Shown: in pieces, positions 1 to 45,489 of the stretch
How positions within the stretch are numbered: the first letter of the stretch is position 1
Layout of the letters: each line of letters opens with the position of its first letter
Source of the DNA: Lucifuga dentata
Taxonomy: Eukaryota; Chordata; Actinopteri; Ophidiiformes; Bythitidae
NCBI GenBank assembly: GCA_014773175.1
Contig: VXCM01003225.1
Coordinates: 3,881 to 67,880, forward strand
Direction of reading: 5' to 3'
Length of the DNA stretch: 64,000 bases
Notes under the pieces: generated by a model
Databases searched by the model: none
What the model saw: only the letters and a program-made list of their open reading frames with translations
Told to the model about the DNA's origin: nothing
Position numbers and translations under genes: made by a program

Positions 1-813
1 GGGGGGGGTAGGATGGTGAATGCACATCAGTGTATAATTAGAGCAGAGCTGAACTACTAAGTTTGTATTTTGGTGTTAAATTGGAAATGCTCAATGCAAA
101 TAAATTCAGTTCAGAGTCAATTACCAGTGCGAGACTCCAAGTTAAAAACCTTTAAATCAATTTTAGCCCCTCTGCCATAACAAGATTAGCACTTCATATC
201 CACACTTGATGGGCTGTCTTATGAAAAATTAAATAAGTAAGTTCCTAACAAATTATTTCATACACAGTCCAGCATTAGTTCATGAACTGTAGGGAGGGAG
301 GAAAATTGTGTGTGTGTGTGTGCGTGTGGGGGGGAGGCAGAATTCACGCAATTTAAAGCCAGTTTCTTATGATATTGAGTTCTGTGGGAGTATCTTTAAC
401 CCTGTGTTCTCATGTAAAAGCCTACCATTAGCATGTCCACATTACCACCAAAACCACTAAACTCACTATCACCATTAGTGAAGTTAACATTTAAACATTT
501 CCAAACATCAAACCCCATCTTTAACAATGTTACCGCATAAACCTCTATGAAACCTATCTGAAACTACTGGGTGTAGTCAATAATTAGCTATAATTTTACA
601 TTCTGACTGCCCTTCATAGGATGGCAAAGAAAATTAAGGAATATACATATGGAAATATCAGTAACGTTTTATATTATCAGAAAATAATCGTGTATGTGGG
701 TATCTTGTCCCAAATGTAATCTGTATGCATTTACATCTGATGATATATACTGACATTTTCTTATGCTGAGGAATGAGAGCACATGTACTGTATATGTGTT
801 TGTGTACACCTAC

Positions 814-32097
<31,284 letters not shown>

Positions 32098-32938
32098 CTA
32101 TAGAAAGGAAACAGAACTAATGATATGGGAAATTGTTAAAATATATATATATATAAATACATACATACATACAGGATACAGTTTTGCATGAAAACAGGGA
32201 AAGAAAAAATATAGTGATAAAAGCACTTTTAATAATTAATAAAGCATATAAAAGCATATAGAATTGAATTAAAACTAACTGATACTATTCACTTTTGTTT
32301 ATATGGGTAGAATTTTGCCACAATTACTCCGTACAGAAATAACAGGGGATTACATTTGAAAGTTCATGTCATTACGTTTATTTAATCAATGTAACCCATA
32401 TATAAGATAATAATGTATTAAATAATATATACTTTAAGTGCTCTCATTTTGTTAAGTTAACCAATATACAATACAATCGTGTATTTTAATCATACTAAAT
32501 AACGTCTACGCAGTGAATAAAGTCATTTTCTACTTAAACGTTAAATAGCTAGGTTAGCTCGAAGTTAACACTCAGCCTTAACTATCTATTCCATTCAAAC
32601 CTCATAGCAGTTTCCAACATTAGCGTTATACCATTAATAAACTAACTGTGACATCTCAGAAATTACTCTGTGGAAAAACCACAGGTAACTACACACCACA
32701 AGCCAAGTTACACTTACAATACTATTTTGCAATTCGTCACACTTGTTTTCAAATTAATTTCAGAACTTCTTTCTTTAACCCGCTGTTTGTTACCGGAAGC
32801 GTTGTGGATCAGACCAATCCACCCAAAAGAAGAAAGTAAAAACAATTCGTTTGAAAATAACCCGAAAATTACTCACCAACGTCGTCAGTTACGTACATAT
32901 CATTCAAGTTATTTTCTAAACTAATCATGCATACTCAC

Positions 32939-33060
32939 TTTCCAAGAAAAACATTGGTTTTATTGTAATACCTTTTATTAGTTTTATACAGGCCACCTCC
33001 ACATGAGCTATTCCTGCGTTGCTGGGATACACACAGAATAGAACATATGGCGCATGCTCA
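32939..33060 (-). promoter_or_regulatory. Candidate ULK4 5' exon and shared promoter zone
   Basis: The ULK4 ATG lies right after an acceptor, so a non-coding first exon is expected. A GTGAGT donor read on the minus strand at 32933-32938 would end such an exon at 32939. Just upstream, 33048-33060 holds the NRF1-like core GCGCATGC, and 33018-33030 holds GTTGCTGGGATAC, one mismatch from an RFX X-box. No TATA box was seen. All of this is inference from motifs. Confidence 0.35.
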
Positions 33061-33305
33061 ATGAGGAGCGTAACAGCAAAGAGTGAACTTTCAGCAGCTG
33101 TTACTCTAGTTTCCTAATACTAAACCTTTTTTTTTTTTTAGTTAATTCTTGATTGATCATGTTTGATTGAATGATTGATTGATTAAAAAAAAAAGATAAA
33201 ATGCTAATTGGCTATTAGAGACACCTTTGTAATTGTGTTAGCACACCTGAAACCTATTATGCCGTTTAATTAAGCAGGTAAATCGTCTTCGTATTGGCGT
33301 TTCAC

Positions 33306-33415
33306 CATTCCATCCATTCTCTATATCCACTTATCCTGTGCAAGGTTGCAGGGGTCTGGAGCCTGTCCCAGTATGCACTGAGCAAGAGGACTCTGGACAG
33401 GTTAGGGCTAACAAA
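33306..33415 (+). repeat. Common teleost interspersed repeat fragment
   Basis: The stretch with ccacttatcctgtgcaaggt, tgcaggggtctggagcctgt and cactgagcaagaggactctg matches a repeat very common in fish genomes that contains 'cgcttatcctgt..agggtcgcagggggctggagcct'. The family name is not known to me. Confidence 0.6.
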
Positions 33416-34235
33416 CCAATGGCAAATCATCTTCTTCAAAGAGATGAATGTGCCATATTATGTTCTGGTCTCTTGTTTTGTGTTGTTTCATACCGTCCAT
33501 AATGATCATCCAATTCCTAAATTGTCTTCACTTATGTTCAGGAGGTTGGGTGCAGCTCATTAGAATAATGTGTCTAAATTGACTGATGTTAAATGTTCAC
33601 ATGGATCAGGCACTTAGAAATGTTATCTTCCACACATTCCAGCTAAAAATAGAATGATGTCATCCACTGAAACTGAACAGCAGGACACAAAACACCCGGA
33701 GCCTTAAGAATCTGTCTTTGTTAACCTGTCAGGAAGTGATGTTAGAAATATTGTAATTACGTGCCAGCACACATTAAAAGCTCTACAGTGACAAGATAAG
33801 TGAAGATGGAATTTTCTGCAATAGTCAAGCATCAGGCACCAAAACATTGTTTTCCTAACAGGGTTCGTTTTACTGTTTCTGTCCTCCCCCTTACGGTTTG
33901 AGTCATCTGAATAGATGATTTATAATCAAAATGTACTGCAAATAAGAGATTATAACTCAAATCAAACCTGTAGTCACAAAAGTGAAACTCAAATAATAAC
34001 TGCATACTAAGTCATACTTGAGTTACATTTCAGAGATGGAGAAAGACCAAACAAAAATATTTTCACCATAGATGTATTGTCCAAGTTTATAACCTGTGAA
34101 GATAACTGCAGTTTCCAAAAAGAACAATTTCTTGTGACTAAATTTTATCCGCAAAATAAAAGCAAGAAGCAAAAAGTTGGAAAATAGTTTTTATTGTGTT
34201 GAGCAGACACATTCAGCAACAAAATGTTACCCCTA

Positions 34236-34530
34236 ACAAGGAGGTTATGTATTCACCTGCATCTGTTTGTTTGTTTGCTTGCTTGCTTACAAGATTGCTC
34301 AAACAAAACTTGGTGGAAGGGGCACGGTCTGCAGAAGAACCTATCAAATTTTGGTCCAGATCTGGATCCCAGGGCAGATCCAGGAGTTTTTAAAATGATT
34401 TCTTAGCATTGTAAGATAAGGCATTTTTTCAATATTTTTGCATTTCTTCAAAAGTAATAGTCTCAATAAAGCAAATGAGGCACATTTATCCCATATGATA
34501 AGTGCAATTTGGTCCAGATCTAGACACATT
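34236..34530 (+). repeat. Teleost interspersed repeat ('aaggaggttatgt' type)
   Basis: AAGGAGGTTATGTATTCACC, then a GTTT/GCTT run, then aaacttggtggaagggg and tttggtccagatctggatcc is the recognisable order of a repeat found in many fish genomes. The boundaries are approximate. Confidence 0.65.
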
Positions 34531-37500
34531 GTATAAAATACAGTTTCTTAACAAATGCAGCAATTAAGTCATGCTATTATCATAGTAGTTTTCAATCTCT
34601 TTAGGGAGTATTACTAGAAAAACATCAATTTTATCTAGGCTTTTTGGCTATTGGTTTTATTTTGAAAAATCATGACCGGCAGTGTAGTTATAGTCTTTGT
34701 ATCTTCTCTCGGACTTGCAGCTTTTTTGTTTCCATCAAGCGGTACGCCTTGCAAAGAAATCCAAAAAACTCCCTGAAGTTTTGGGGCAGGCACATGTTTT
34801 ATATGAGATTGCATACTTTTCGCCTGGAATTAAATTCTAAATGTCTGATCGCCGCCTTTCGGCACGTATCGAGTTTTTTTTTTTTTTAACTTGGCCACAT
34901 AGTGAGCATCGGCGCACAGGCTGAACCATCTTTACAAAGCAAAAAAGAGGATATGAGAAGAGGATTATTTTGGCTTCTTCATTGCGACTCATATGTTTGC
35001 TGAAGTGGTAAGAAGTCTTGTTTTTTTTTTTTCCTAATTAAGGTTCACATCTCATTTAAAATTTGGTGATTATATGATGAAACCAGAGCAGGTGCAGAAT
35101 GGACACATGATTGGATAATAATCCATCACCTATTTTAACATTGTAGTAGCAGTTTAATTTTAAAATTTCCGTGAGTTTTTCCTCTTTTCGCATGAACGTG
35201 TTGCTTTATGTTGTGTAAAATTGCTTTTTTTTTATTCCTTATTTTTTAGAGTTTCACGATGACTTTATAAGTGAAAATGTTGACCCTTGTGAGTTTTAGT
35301 TGCCTGTGGCCATCTTTAATAAGATTTCTGTCAGATTGAAGTAATCCTGTCACAGTTAATCTGCCTTCACTCATTAAAAGTGACTGAAGATTTGGTGAAG
35401 GTTTGTATCAGCCTCAGTAAGAAGACTTAACATAGCCACCTTTCTCCAACTGATTCATAATCTTTGTGTGGGACCATAAAGATCTCATACTGTGAGATAG
35501 AATGTAATCTGATAGCATGAAAACTCACTTGAGTATCTCGGAAATGTTGTACATCCTGGGAATATTTCTATTTTATTAGGACCTATAGTCTACTTATAGG
35601 GCACCAGTGATTCAAACTAAGATTATTTGTGCACATATTCAGTGCATCATTAAAAGTCACATTTTGCCCTCAATTTAGTTCAGCAAGTCTCTCACACCTG
35701 TGCTGAAACCTGTGCTTTATAAGTCATATTGTCTGGCATGATAAAGGTCTATACAGTTACATTTGGTTAGTTTAGGTACTTTTGAGGCAAATCATTAGCT
35801 TCAAAAAAAAACAAAAAAAAAACACTCAGTATGCAGTACAGATATGAGTAATGGAAGCTAAANCTTCAAAAAAAAACAAAAAAAAAACACTCAGTATGCA
35901 GTACAGATATGAGTAATGGAAGCTAAATGGGGACAGAAATACTGTATGTCAAAGCAGCCAGACAGTAAGAGCCAGTTTTAATCTGTCCTAAGTGCTCAAA
36001 TTGAAACACCATGATGCACTGATGTTATTTACATTCCCATGTCATATATAGTTTGAGGTACTTAGTGTTTTCATGAAATGCACTGATTGGGTGGATGTGA
36101 GTAAAATGAACTAACTCTTGTTGATTTCTCAATCTTAAAGAGGAAAAACAAACATAAAGAGAAGTGAGTTAGAAAAGGATTGTGAAATCTGATTGAGATG
36201 TGGGTTGTTGCATATTCAGTGTATGCTGAACTTTTCCTGCCATCACCTTGGATTTCTACAGACGGGCTACTGCAGGTTTGGTGTGCAACAGTATCACAAA
36301 TTATGTTTGCTGTCTGGAAATCAGTACGTTTAACTCTTTAGTCTTTCTCATATGGAAGTATTGACGAGTCAGTAGTGGTTACTCTCTGCTACACTGAGGA
36401 TGGGAGTTTATTACTGTTTCCTGAGGAGCTTAATAAGGTTTTTGTAAGTTTGCCAAGTAAGAGCACATGATCTGTGGAAGACCTGCATACTGTCGCACTG
36501 CTCCAATACACAGCAGCCTCACTGTTAGTACCAAGACGACTGAGAAAGTTCACACAAGCAGGAGCTGGAACAGAACAGATAAGACTTGTGCCAGTATGGC
36601 CTTCAGGCAATAGTCAGATTCTCTCTCTCTCTCTCTCTCTCTATCTCTGTCTTTCTCTCAATTTTTTTTTCAATACAAACTGAATTTCATTACTCAAGAA
36701 ACAAATAACATATATTTCACTTTGGGAAGATATTCATCATTATTTACAAATGAAGACACTGTGTGCTTGTTCCACCCTGCCAAGTAAGCATGTGTGCACT
36801 TTTACGAGTTGTGCAAGAGACTCTGCTGGCTTGGTGTTTTTGCAGGATAATCTGTCAAAGTGCAGAAAAAGCCAAAGGTTGCTTTTATGAATGAAGCCCC
36901 TGATATTAACATCAAAGCCCTGTTACCACACGCTATCACTGAGAAGAAATTTTATGGCTCAATTAGTTAAGCTTCAGCTACAGACTAATTTTAAAATGAG
37001 GTAGTCACATTGTGCTTGAAAACAAAGCACTATGTTTCTTTTAGATTTCTCTGATTTAAAAAAAATCATGTTTGGTTTACATCACAATTGGAATTTTATT
37101 AATGTTCCTCTCATTTATGACACTCCCTTTGGTGAGATTCAAAACAGAACAAAAAAAAAAAAGCCAGTAAATAGAATATAATAAAATCATGTTCAGTAAC
37201 GTACAACAAACTGATGTACTTATATAGTTAAACACTGAATAGAATATCACCTAAATGGTGTAACAAAATGGTGCTATGTGAAGATGATAACATTAAATAT
37301 AATATTTTTGATGCAAACAGGCTATTTGTGTACAAAATGTTTGTTGATGACAAACAGAAAGTATTATTTTTAGTGTTAACCAGCATCTGGTCACAGTTAA
37401 CTGAACGGAAGTGATACAGCTGTTACATATGGACTAGAGATAGTAGTGAATTGTGCTGAATAAATTGTGTGTGTGAGAGAGAGAGAGAGATCTATGTTAA

Positions 37501-38686
37501 ATATTATGTATTATTTCTTCTATATGAATCAGAGCCAGATAGACTGTTTACTGAATCAGACATTTTCTGTACTGTCATTCAGACACCATGTGTTTGTCAG
37601 GATTCTGTCTTTTTGTTCCTCATCTGGCAAAATCTATCCATACAGCACCTAGAAAATGTAAAATAAAACTCTATTCTCAGCCCAAGCCTTGTGTGTTCTG
37701 ACAGGTTCCATTCTGACTACTGACAGAATGATGACAGCTTGTCATGAAGGATATACTGTATAAGTAAAATGAACATGGCAGTGCCATTCATGGACAGCTT
37801 AATAAGAATACCAGCTGTCACATCCCTCAATCTTTGCCAATTTTGTTGAGTCCCAACAAGATTATATGAAAACTACAATGATGCCTGCTTATTTGTGTTC
37901 TTTTTAGTTTGTAATGTTGGTAATAAGCAGGTATTATTGTGGTGTTTTCATATTTATACTTAAAACAGAAGCCATTGGTCCAGTCAAAGTCGTCTCTTTA
38001 TTCTGGGACCCAGCTGAGTGATGTGGTTTCTCTGGGATCAGGATCATATGAGAGGAAACACCAGAATCGGCCTGTATGGCATCCTGAGACTAATAAAGAG
38101 CAATTATCTTTTTGGCTTTTCTTCAAGACAGTAAGTAGCTAAGCAGTTGTAGATGATGAATCGTGTTTCTCCTCCAGTTCCTCAACTCCCTCCCTCCTTT
38201 TGTCCATCACTGCCTCTCTTCCTCTGTCACTCCCTTAATCTCTCTGTTTCCCAACCATTTCACTTCGCCTTCTTCCCTTCATTTCTCTGCCTCTTTTATT
38301 CTATCTCTTCTTTTCCAATCCTCCATTTCATCTGTCTTTAAGTATCCACACTACAGCTTTCAGACAGGTTACATTCATGCACACACGCGCATGCACATGC
38401 AGCCTTAGGGACCCGTCATCATCAGACCCATGAAGGAATATAAGAACAGCTTAGTCAGTCTTGATTCATTCAGTCAGGGAGCGTAAATTCTGCAATGATA
38501 TGAAGGCATTTCAGGGATTTTGGAAAGGATGTCTCAACTTCCTTTAGCTGATCATGTGACCTATTGATTTTACAATCAAGTCACAACTTCCTGTTTCTCA
38601 TCTGTCCTTGACTTTTCCCTTTGTGCTCCTCTTTGTTTCTATTGTTTCTATTTCTGTTTGTAAAGACAGTTGATCAGAGAGAGAGA

Positions 38687-38689
38687 GAG

Positions 38690-38728
<39 letters not shown>
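38687..38728 (+). repeat. GT microsatellite
   Basis: About 18 GT units preceded by a short GA tract, between ULK4 and TRAK1. Confidence 0.95.
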
Positions 38729-38731
<3 letters not shown>

Positions 38732-39262
38732 GCTGAACTGTAGTCAATAGGAAAAGAATGGATATATTGCTGTGTACTTTTGCAGCTCAGTGAAAGAAGC
38801 TGAGAAATGAATAAGGATGGAAGAGCAGAAGATGTAGCAGAAAGTCATTGAAAGAGAATTTTATCACTTATTCCTCTTTTTTTTTTTTTTNTTTTTTTTT
38901 TTTTGTATGAGGCTTGTCCCACTCACCATCTGAACCAATCATGATACTGCGACTCTAGAAGTCAAACATGTTTTGGTGATGGATTAACTGGATGGGACAG
39001 AGTTGGAGCATTATCCAGCAATGTTGCCATCATACAACATCAGACACACTGTGTTTTGTATGCTAGTTTTTTTTTTTGTTTTGTTTAGGTTTTTTTTCCT
39101 ACACTGGTGGGTTCATCTCCATTTATGTACATATACAACTGCCACTCCCTCAACAAATTAAATATGGTGAAACATTTTGTTTGTCACTTGCAGCAACATC
39201 GTCTTGCTGAAAACGTGTGTGCACATGCATGTGTTTTCTGAAACTCAGTCAGTTTCAGAAAT

Positions 39263-39301
39263 AAAAACTAAGTGCTACAAAAATTGTAGCACTTAGTTTT
39301 T
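39263..39301. repeat. Perfect 18-bp-stem hairpin
   Basis: AAAAACTAAGTGCTACAA pairs with TTGTAGCACTTAGTTTTT around a 3-base loop (39281-39283). It lies between ULK4 and TRAK1. The stem is short for a microRNA precursor. No terminator role is expected in a vertebrate. Confidence 0.85.
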
Positions 39302-41016
39302 GTGAATCAACTTGACATCTTTGTATAATATACAGTAAAATACAAAATATGAAAAAAGATAAAAGGCATTTGAAGAAAATACAGTTGGCATAACTGTGTC
39401 AGAGACACAGATTCATATCAAATTTGCAGATATTCTGATTTTGCAAACAGACACATGAGTTTATGTTTTTTGTCAGCTGCTTTTTCACAAGTTACTCTGC
39501 AGATCTCTGTTATAAAGAGAAAAGGAAAGAGAGGGGGTGTGTGCGTGTGTATGTATTAAGGGGCCCCATTAGATATCTATGCAGAAGAATGTTAAATGCT
39601 GAGCTGCACTAGTAAAAAGTGAAAGTGCCGTTGGAAACGTAAGGTGAATGTTAATGAGTAAAAAATGGGGATGGCATCACCAGCTTTTCATGATGCTGTT
39701 TCTCTTTATTTCACTCATCTATTTTTTTTTTTGTTTTGTTTCTGTCTCTATCTTTAGTAAAATTATAAAAAAAAACAGTATATATGAATATAACTGAACG
39801 TAAAATGTGTTCTCAAAGCAAAGGTGATGGAAAAAAATAAATTGATAAAGTTAAACGCTGTGATTGGTAAATATGAAACCCTACACAACTACCTAGTATC
39901 AACTTGCCGTGTCTCTGATTTTGAGTGGAAAAGAACAAAACTGAGGAATGTTGCACACAACTTCCTGTCCCGTTATTTATAACAGAGTACCAGCTTCTTA
40001 TTCTCATATTCATGTGCACTGATAGATGACCACCAAACGGTTGTCCATCAGCATATCGGCTTATATTCCATTAGCCAGGACACAAACACACACGCACACA
40101 CACACAAACACACAGTGCTGCACCATTACTGCAAGACAAAGTACTCTACATGATCAGTAATTGAAAGTAAGGAAATCCCCCTGAGCAAGGACAAATCACT
40201 CTAGCGTTTAGTTATTGCAAAGCACTGCAGATGCATGACTGTTGGATAAATGTATCTACAAACTGTAAAAGTTTTGGTTGGTTAATGTTTTTTGGGTTTT
40301 TTTTTAATGCTTTGCAGTAGGATATGTTTGTTAGCCAGAAAGATTAGTCAGCTTTATTGTCCATGTCAGTCAAAAAGATAAGCAAATATCCTTCACATAT
40401 GAATATAGTCTTCATTTACACACTAATATAATTACTCCTATACATATTGCTGTGGAGGTCCAGGTAGGATTTGTTTAGCTCCTTTATAGTAAGTTTGTAG
40501 TTTCTTTCAGTTGATTATAAATTGAGCCTTAATAAATGGTGGTTATAATACTAAACACTCAAAACACCAAACTCACAGCTAGACTCTATTTCCAGTTTGG
40601 CCAAAACATACCAAAACATTAATCATTATCCTGAAAACAAAATAAATATGATAATGCTGCTAAGTAGAGCTACTCATTGACAAACATTAAAGACTGGGTC
40701 TGTGATGGAGCAGGAACAAATCCGAGATGTGTAACTGTGAATTTAGGGGGGTAAACATAAAAAAAACAAATTTCAATTTGGATTTACACTTTTCATAATG
40801 GCAGCACTGTTGACTTTAGACTTTTCTTATTTGTATGAATTACTGAGCTCCACAGAAGTCTTTGTTTTTTAATTGGTCAGCTGCGTGTTGTATGGCCCTT
40901 TGACCTGGTCAGTGTAATTAATGAGTACTGTGTCAGTCAAAATGGTAATGGAGCTTGAGAGAGATACAGAGTGACACTGATACAACTGAGTTAATGAGCC
41001 AAAGGGAGGTAGAGAG

Positions 41017-41018
<2 letters not shown>

Positions 41019-41058
<40 letters not shown>
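41019..41058 (+). repeat. GT microsatellite
   Basis: About 17 GT units with a terminal GC interruption, upstream of TRAK1. Confidence 0.95.
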
Positions 41059-43449
41059 GCACATTTGAGCAGACTCATGAGGCAGGACTGAAGAACTCAA
41101 TCACTTGTTTGGATGTTCCACATTTTCTGCAAAACACCAAGTGTACTATAGTGAACATTGCTGCCGGGTTCACACACACTAAAATGTGTGTGAGTAGCAT
41201 AATGAATTAATGTGTGTGTATACTGATGACATGTCAGTGATCATGATGCTCTTTAATTTCTCTACATGGAGGAACTAATGCTGAAGGTCAAGGTGGAGCA
41301 TCAAAACACAGAATAGGTTTGGCTGAGTGTTTTTGCTGTTGTCTTGGCAGAGGAGGTTTCATGGTGTTATGGACAGAGCTCTGGGTGGTGTAGGTGTAGC
41401 TTTGTATGGAGCTGAGAATAAATATTTGTGGTCTATGTTGTAATGACCACTATAACAGTTACAGGCTCTTGAGAAATCATTGGTAGGTGGAATACATAAT
41501 TGTTTGACAGTTCTTTCTGAGACAATAAACTGATCTGGACTGGTTTGAGCACTAATAAACTCACCGTTTTCACTCAGTTTTTGACAATAAAGGAATTATG
41601 GGGCAAAGTAGAGGGGATAACATAGATCCAGATCTGTAGAGTTAAATGTACACAGTTTCCATTATGTATAAAAGCTAAATCATTCCAAATTTTTGAAGTT
41701 TGGATTTAGGGTCAAGGTGAAGGGCTAGATAAATGTGTTACTGCATTTGGTCATTATTCTGATCGGCACTGTGACCACGACAGCTTTTTACATCAAGAGA
41801 AGAAAATGGAAAGGAAGTTTCAGACCACTCCTCATTAGAGGAAAAAAAAAATCACAATCACCATTGTGTTGTTAAGCTCCATTAGCCCTCTGAGGTGTTT
41901 ACTTCCTCTGAACTCCACCCAGCTCGGAAATTGTGATCTTTGCTGGGACAGTACAGGGTGGGAATGTTGGAACCATAACAAATTAAATGATGGTACTGTT
42001 TACCATTCATACCAGTTTCAAAAGGTTCTAAAAGTTACTTCAGTTTATAGCAAAAACATATAAAAATCTCAAAATGTCATGATTTGACTTTGAGATGCAG
42101 TGCTGTTTTGTCAGCATCATAAAAATGCAGCAATCAGCAGTAACAGTTTTCATAATTTGTCTAAATCGTATTGTAACATCAAGTGACACGTTCAAGGCAA
42201 ACACAAAAATGTAAGATTTTTGGACTTCATGTAGAGCACGTCATGCATCTTTCTACTTACAACTATCCCTATCTGCAGATACCTTAATAACAAGTTAGTT
42301 TTGAAGGATCTGTTTTACACCTTTTCATAATACATTGGTTTCTAAATGTTATCCAATCAGAAAACCATTTAGAAAGACACAAACACTTTAGTTGCTGACT
42401 TATAGAAGAGCCGTCACTGCAGAATGTCATGTGTTTGGCATAGAGAGTGTATGGTTTGTATGGTTTGTTGTCAGCAGCAACTGTGTTTAGGGGATTTGGC
42501 CGTTCTTTACTCTTAAATAATGGAAACTGTGTGACCTAAATCTACTTCCCACAATACACCAGGATCTGACTCAATATGGTTGAGAGGAGGAAAGGGTGGA
42601 AAATAGAGATGGTGAGAAACAGAGTGATGAATGTAGACAGAGGGAAGAGAGGAAGGTGAAAAAAGAGGAGTGAGACAAAGTAAAAGTATTATCATTTATC
42701 ATAGTTGATGAGCATTTAAGGGTCAACTAGGAAATACCCTACCTCTGTTTAGTAACTAAATTTAATGCATCAGTTCCAAAAATGTGTTTATGTGTAAAAC
42801 AAAATCAGGATGAATGTGCACATGAACTAGCCTGCTATGTTCACATACTTTTAATTTATATTCCATTAAACACAGTTAATAAACTAGTCAGCCAGCATGT
42901 AGATGATACCATGTCTGTAAATAATGCTGTTCCATGGTTGGTTAGAAAAAGAGGTAGAGATGTTTGAGGTAAAAGATTTGTTTTCCATTATCATTCCTCT
43001 ACTAAACTGTTCACAGATTGAACCAATTCCCATGATGCATTGTGTTTTGTTTCTATATTATATATTTTCAGCATATCCTGCGTTATGTCTGTCTTTTTAG
43101 AACCTGTCATTATCTTTGTTTATTTTAGAGAGTTAGATGGAAATTAACATCTGCTTCTCTATTCTGTTCTCCCTCTGTTTTCTCTCTCAGGTATGCATTG
43201 TGTAACCTCTGTAGATCCAGGTGTATGGTTCTGATTCTGCACCCAGTCCTACCTGTCCTGTGCTGCTGAGACATCCTGAGCAATTTTGTCAGCTGCAGTC
43301 CAATAATGTATGCAAGACGAACCCACTACTGTGTCAGTCCATCCATGGCTGGTCCCAATTTAAATTGATGACCAATCAGTGCCAAGCTGGACCCGAAGAC
43401 TCCACCTCCTCACATCCTCTCCTACTCCTCTGCCCCGCCCCCTAAGCAG

Positions 43450-43591
43450 GCATCCAATCACATAGCCCGACTTGTCGGCACAGAGCTTCAATTGGCTAGT
43501 GAGGAGAACAACGAGTATGTCAGTGAGGCAAGTCTCCCGCCTGTGTTGCAGGAGTTCAAGGCCCCCTACAGAGATGCAGAGACCATTACTG
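43450..43591 (+). CDS. trak1: TRAK1 upstream coding exon without ATG
   Basis: Open frame reading ASNHIARLVGTELQLASEE through APYRDAETIT, with one leftover G before donor GTAATG (phase 1). Joined to the exon at 51169 it gives AETIT|DVCNSTDLPE, which parallels TRAK2 SESIT|DVCSNEDLPE (from memory). A pyrimidine-rich stretch ending taagcag precedes base 43450. TGA codons at 43366 and 43369 close the frame upstream and no in-frame ATG follows them, so this is an internal exon whose start codon lies in an unfound upstream exon. The acceptor could lie slightly further left. It was easy to miss because it contains no start codon. Confidence 0.72.
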
Positions 43592-45378
43592 GTAATGTTG
43601 CATGCATGCATTATAACCATAGGTCATAGGTTATTATCAAACATTCTGGAATCCATTTGGCAGTGGATTCCAGTATGTGATAAAGCTATGGTTTAGCACT
43701 AGAAGCATAAATATGTAAGTCAATAGTCAGAATATTCAGAGAAATGTCCCACTGGCTGCAGTGGCTCTGTGAGGAATAGAGCAGAATGATTGTATCTAAC
43801 AAGATCCATAACAGTTGGATTTATTCAGACTGAAACACATGAAGTGATACAACTTTGTCTTTTTTAGGTTAAATTGGAATGTAGGACAAGGAAATTGTGT
43901 ATGTTTCTCTGTTGGTGGGTGAGAAATGTGGAGTTGTGAGAAACCATCTCTTTCTGTGACCCTTTTCTAATGTCACATCCTGTCACTAAAGCAGCTCTAG
44001 GGGATCGGCTGTGTATATGTGCTGGCATGTGAAAGAGAAAAGCTCCCAGTGGACTGTCTCTGTCCATGCTTTCACTCATCTCACTTCTGTTTTCTCAAAC
44101 CTCATTTATAGTTTAGCTGCTCTGTGGCCCCACTCCTCTCCTATTAGAGTCTGGCTAAGCCTGTCAGCCTGATGTGATCACAACTTATTGGAACTCATAT
44201 CAAGGATTAATGGACACTGACTGATTGGCCCATATAGTACCAACTTAAAAACAAAAACAATTCTATTACAAGTACAATGTTAGATTGGAGGCTAGCAGTT
44301 CTGAGACTACACTACCTGAATTTATGGCAAGAATACAGGAGTGTACAAGAGTGAGTGATGAGTCCTGCACTGTCTTCTCTGACATTTTACTGTAATGAAG
44401 TTTGTCTTCCAACTAAGCTTGTTAAGTACAACAACTGAGGAACTTAGGAGCCTGAAGAAACAGCAAGGAACAGGTTCAGAGGATTTGAAAGGGAGGTGAA
44501 TGGAGCCTGGCAAAAAGCCATATCTACACAGGCATAAATGGTGCCAAGAACTTATACAGAACCAGACTGAAGAGTCAGTTTGCCAACTGTGACTCAGAAT
44601 GGCAGTTGCTGAACACCCACGCTACAGGGAAAGACCTTCCCAAACACCCCCATCCCCCCACCCACACCCTTATCCATGATCTCAAAGCCCTTTTATTTTG
44701 AACAGCAAGGTCTCACCATCCTCCTCCACAAACAGGAAGTAACATATTAACCGTCATGAACCTTCAGACACTTGGCTGTAATGTTCCCTCTCTAGGTGTA
44801 TGATTAGTCTTTGTTTGGCTGTAATGAACTAATCCATTTAAAGATTTGTGATTTATTTATTTATTTATTTTTTGTTTCTAGAGGAACATTTCTCAGTTGA
44901 GACTCTATTTACTTGGTCTCCCTCATCATTTAAAGATAAGCACATAGAGAAGCACATAGAGAAGCACAAACAAAGCAACTGATTTCCTTTTGTCCCTGCT
45001 TGACTTTTATCTTATCTTGCTGCTGAAACTAAATTTAGAGTCCATATTCATTAACAGTGCTTATTATTTAAAAACTTAATTAAAAATGTAATCAGCTATG
45101 CATGACAACATTCTCAGGCCAAAAGGGCTTTTTTTTTTTTTTTTTTTTTGTATTTTTAGAGAAAGAGAAATCCACTTTCACTTCGTGAACCCAAACTTGT
45201 AATATCACTTTTACACTTCTAGTGTTGTTTGAAACAGTTTGATAGCATGTTGACACTGCAGCACATGGCCTATCACTTGTATTTTAAAGTGAAATTGAGA
45301 AACAATGAGGAAGTTACAGGTCAGTGCTGCCATCTGTTGGTGTTTTAGCATAGCATAACTGTAGCAAAGTTGTCATTA

Positions 45379-45417
<39 letters not shown>

Positions 45418-45452
45418 AANAGCATAGCATAACTGTAGCAAAGTTGTCATTA

Positions 45453-45489
<37 letters not shown>

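Noticed and set aside
37969..38130. ORF with an acceptor-like cag and a GTAAGT donor, ending in phase 0, as the missing TRAK1 exon upstream of 43450
   Set aside because: Phase would fit, but there is no similarity to TRAK proteins and no suitable start; composition alone is not enough.
43221..43445. 74-codon plus ORF just before the TRAK1 exon
   Set aside because: It is in a different frame from the exon, overlaps its polypyrimidine tract and has no similarity to known proteins.
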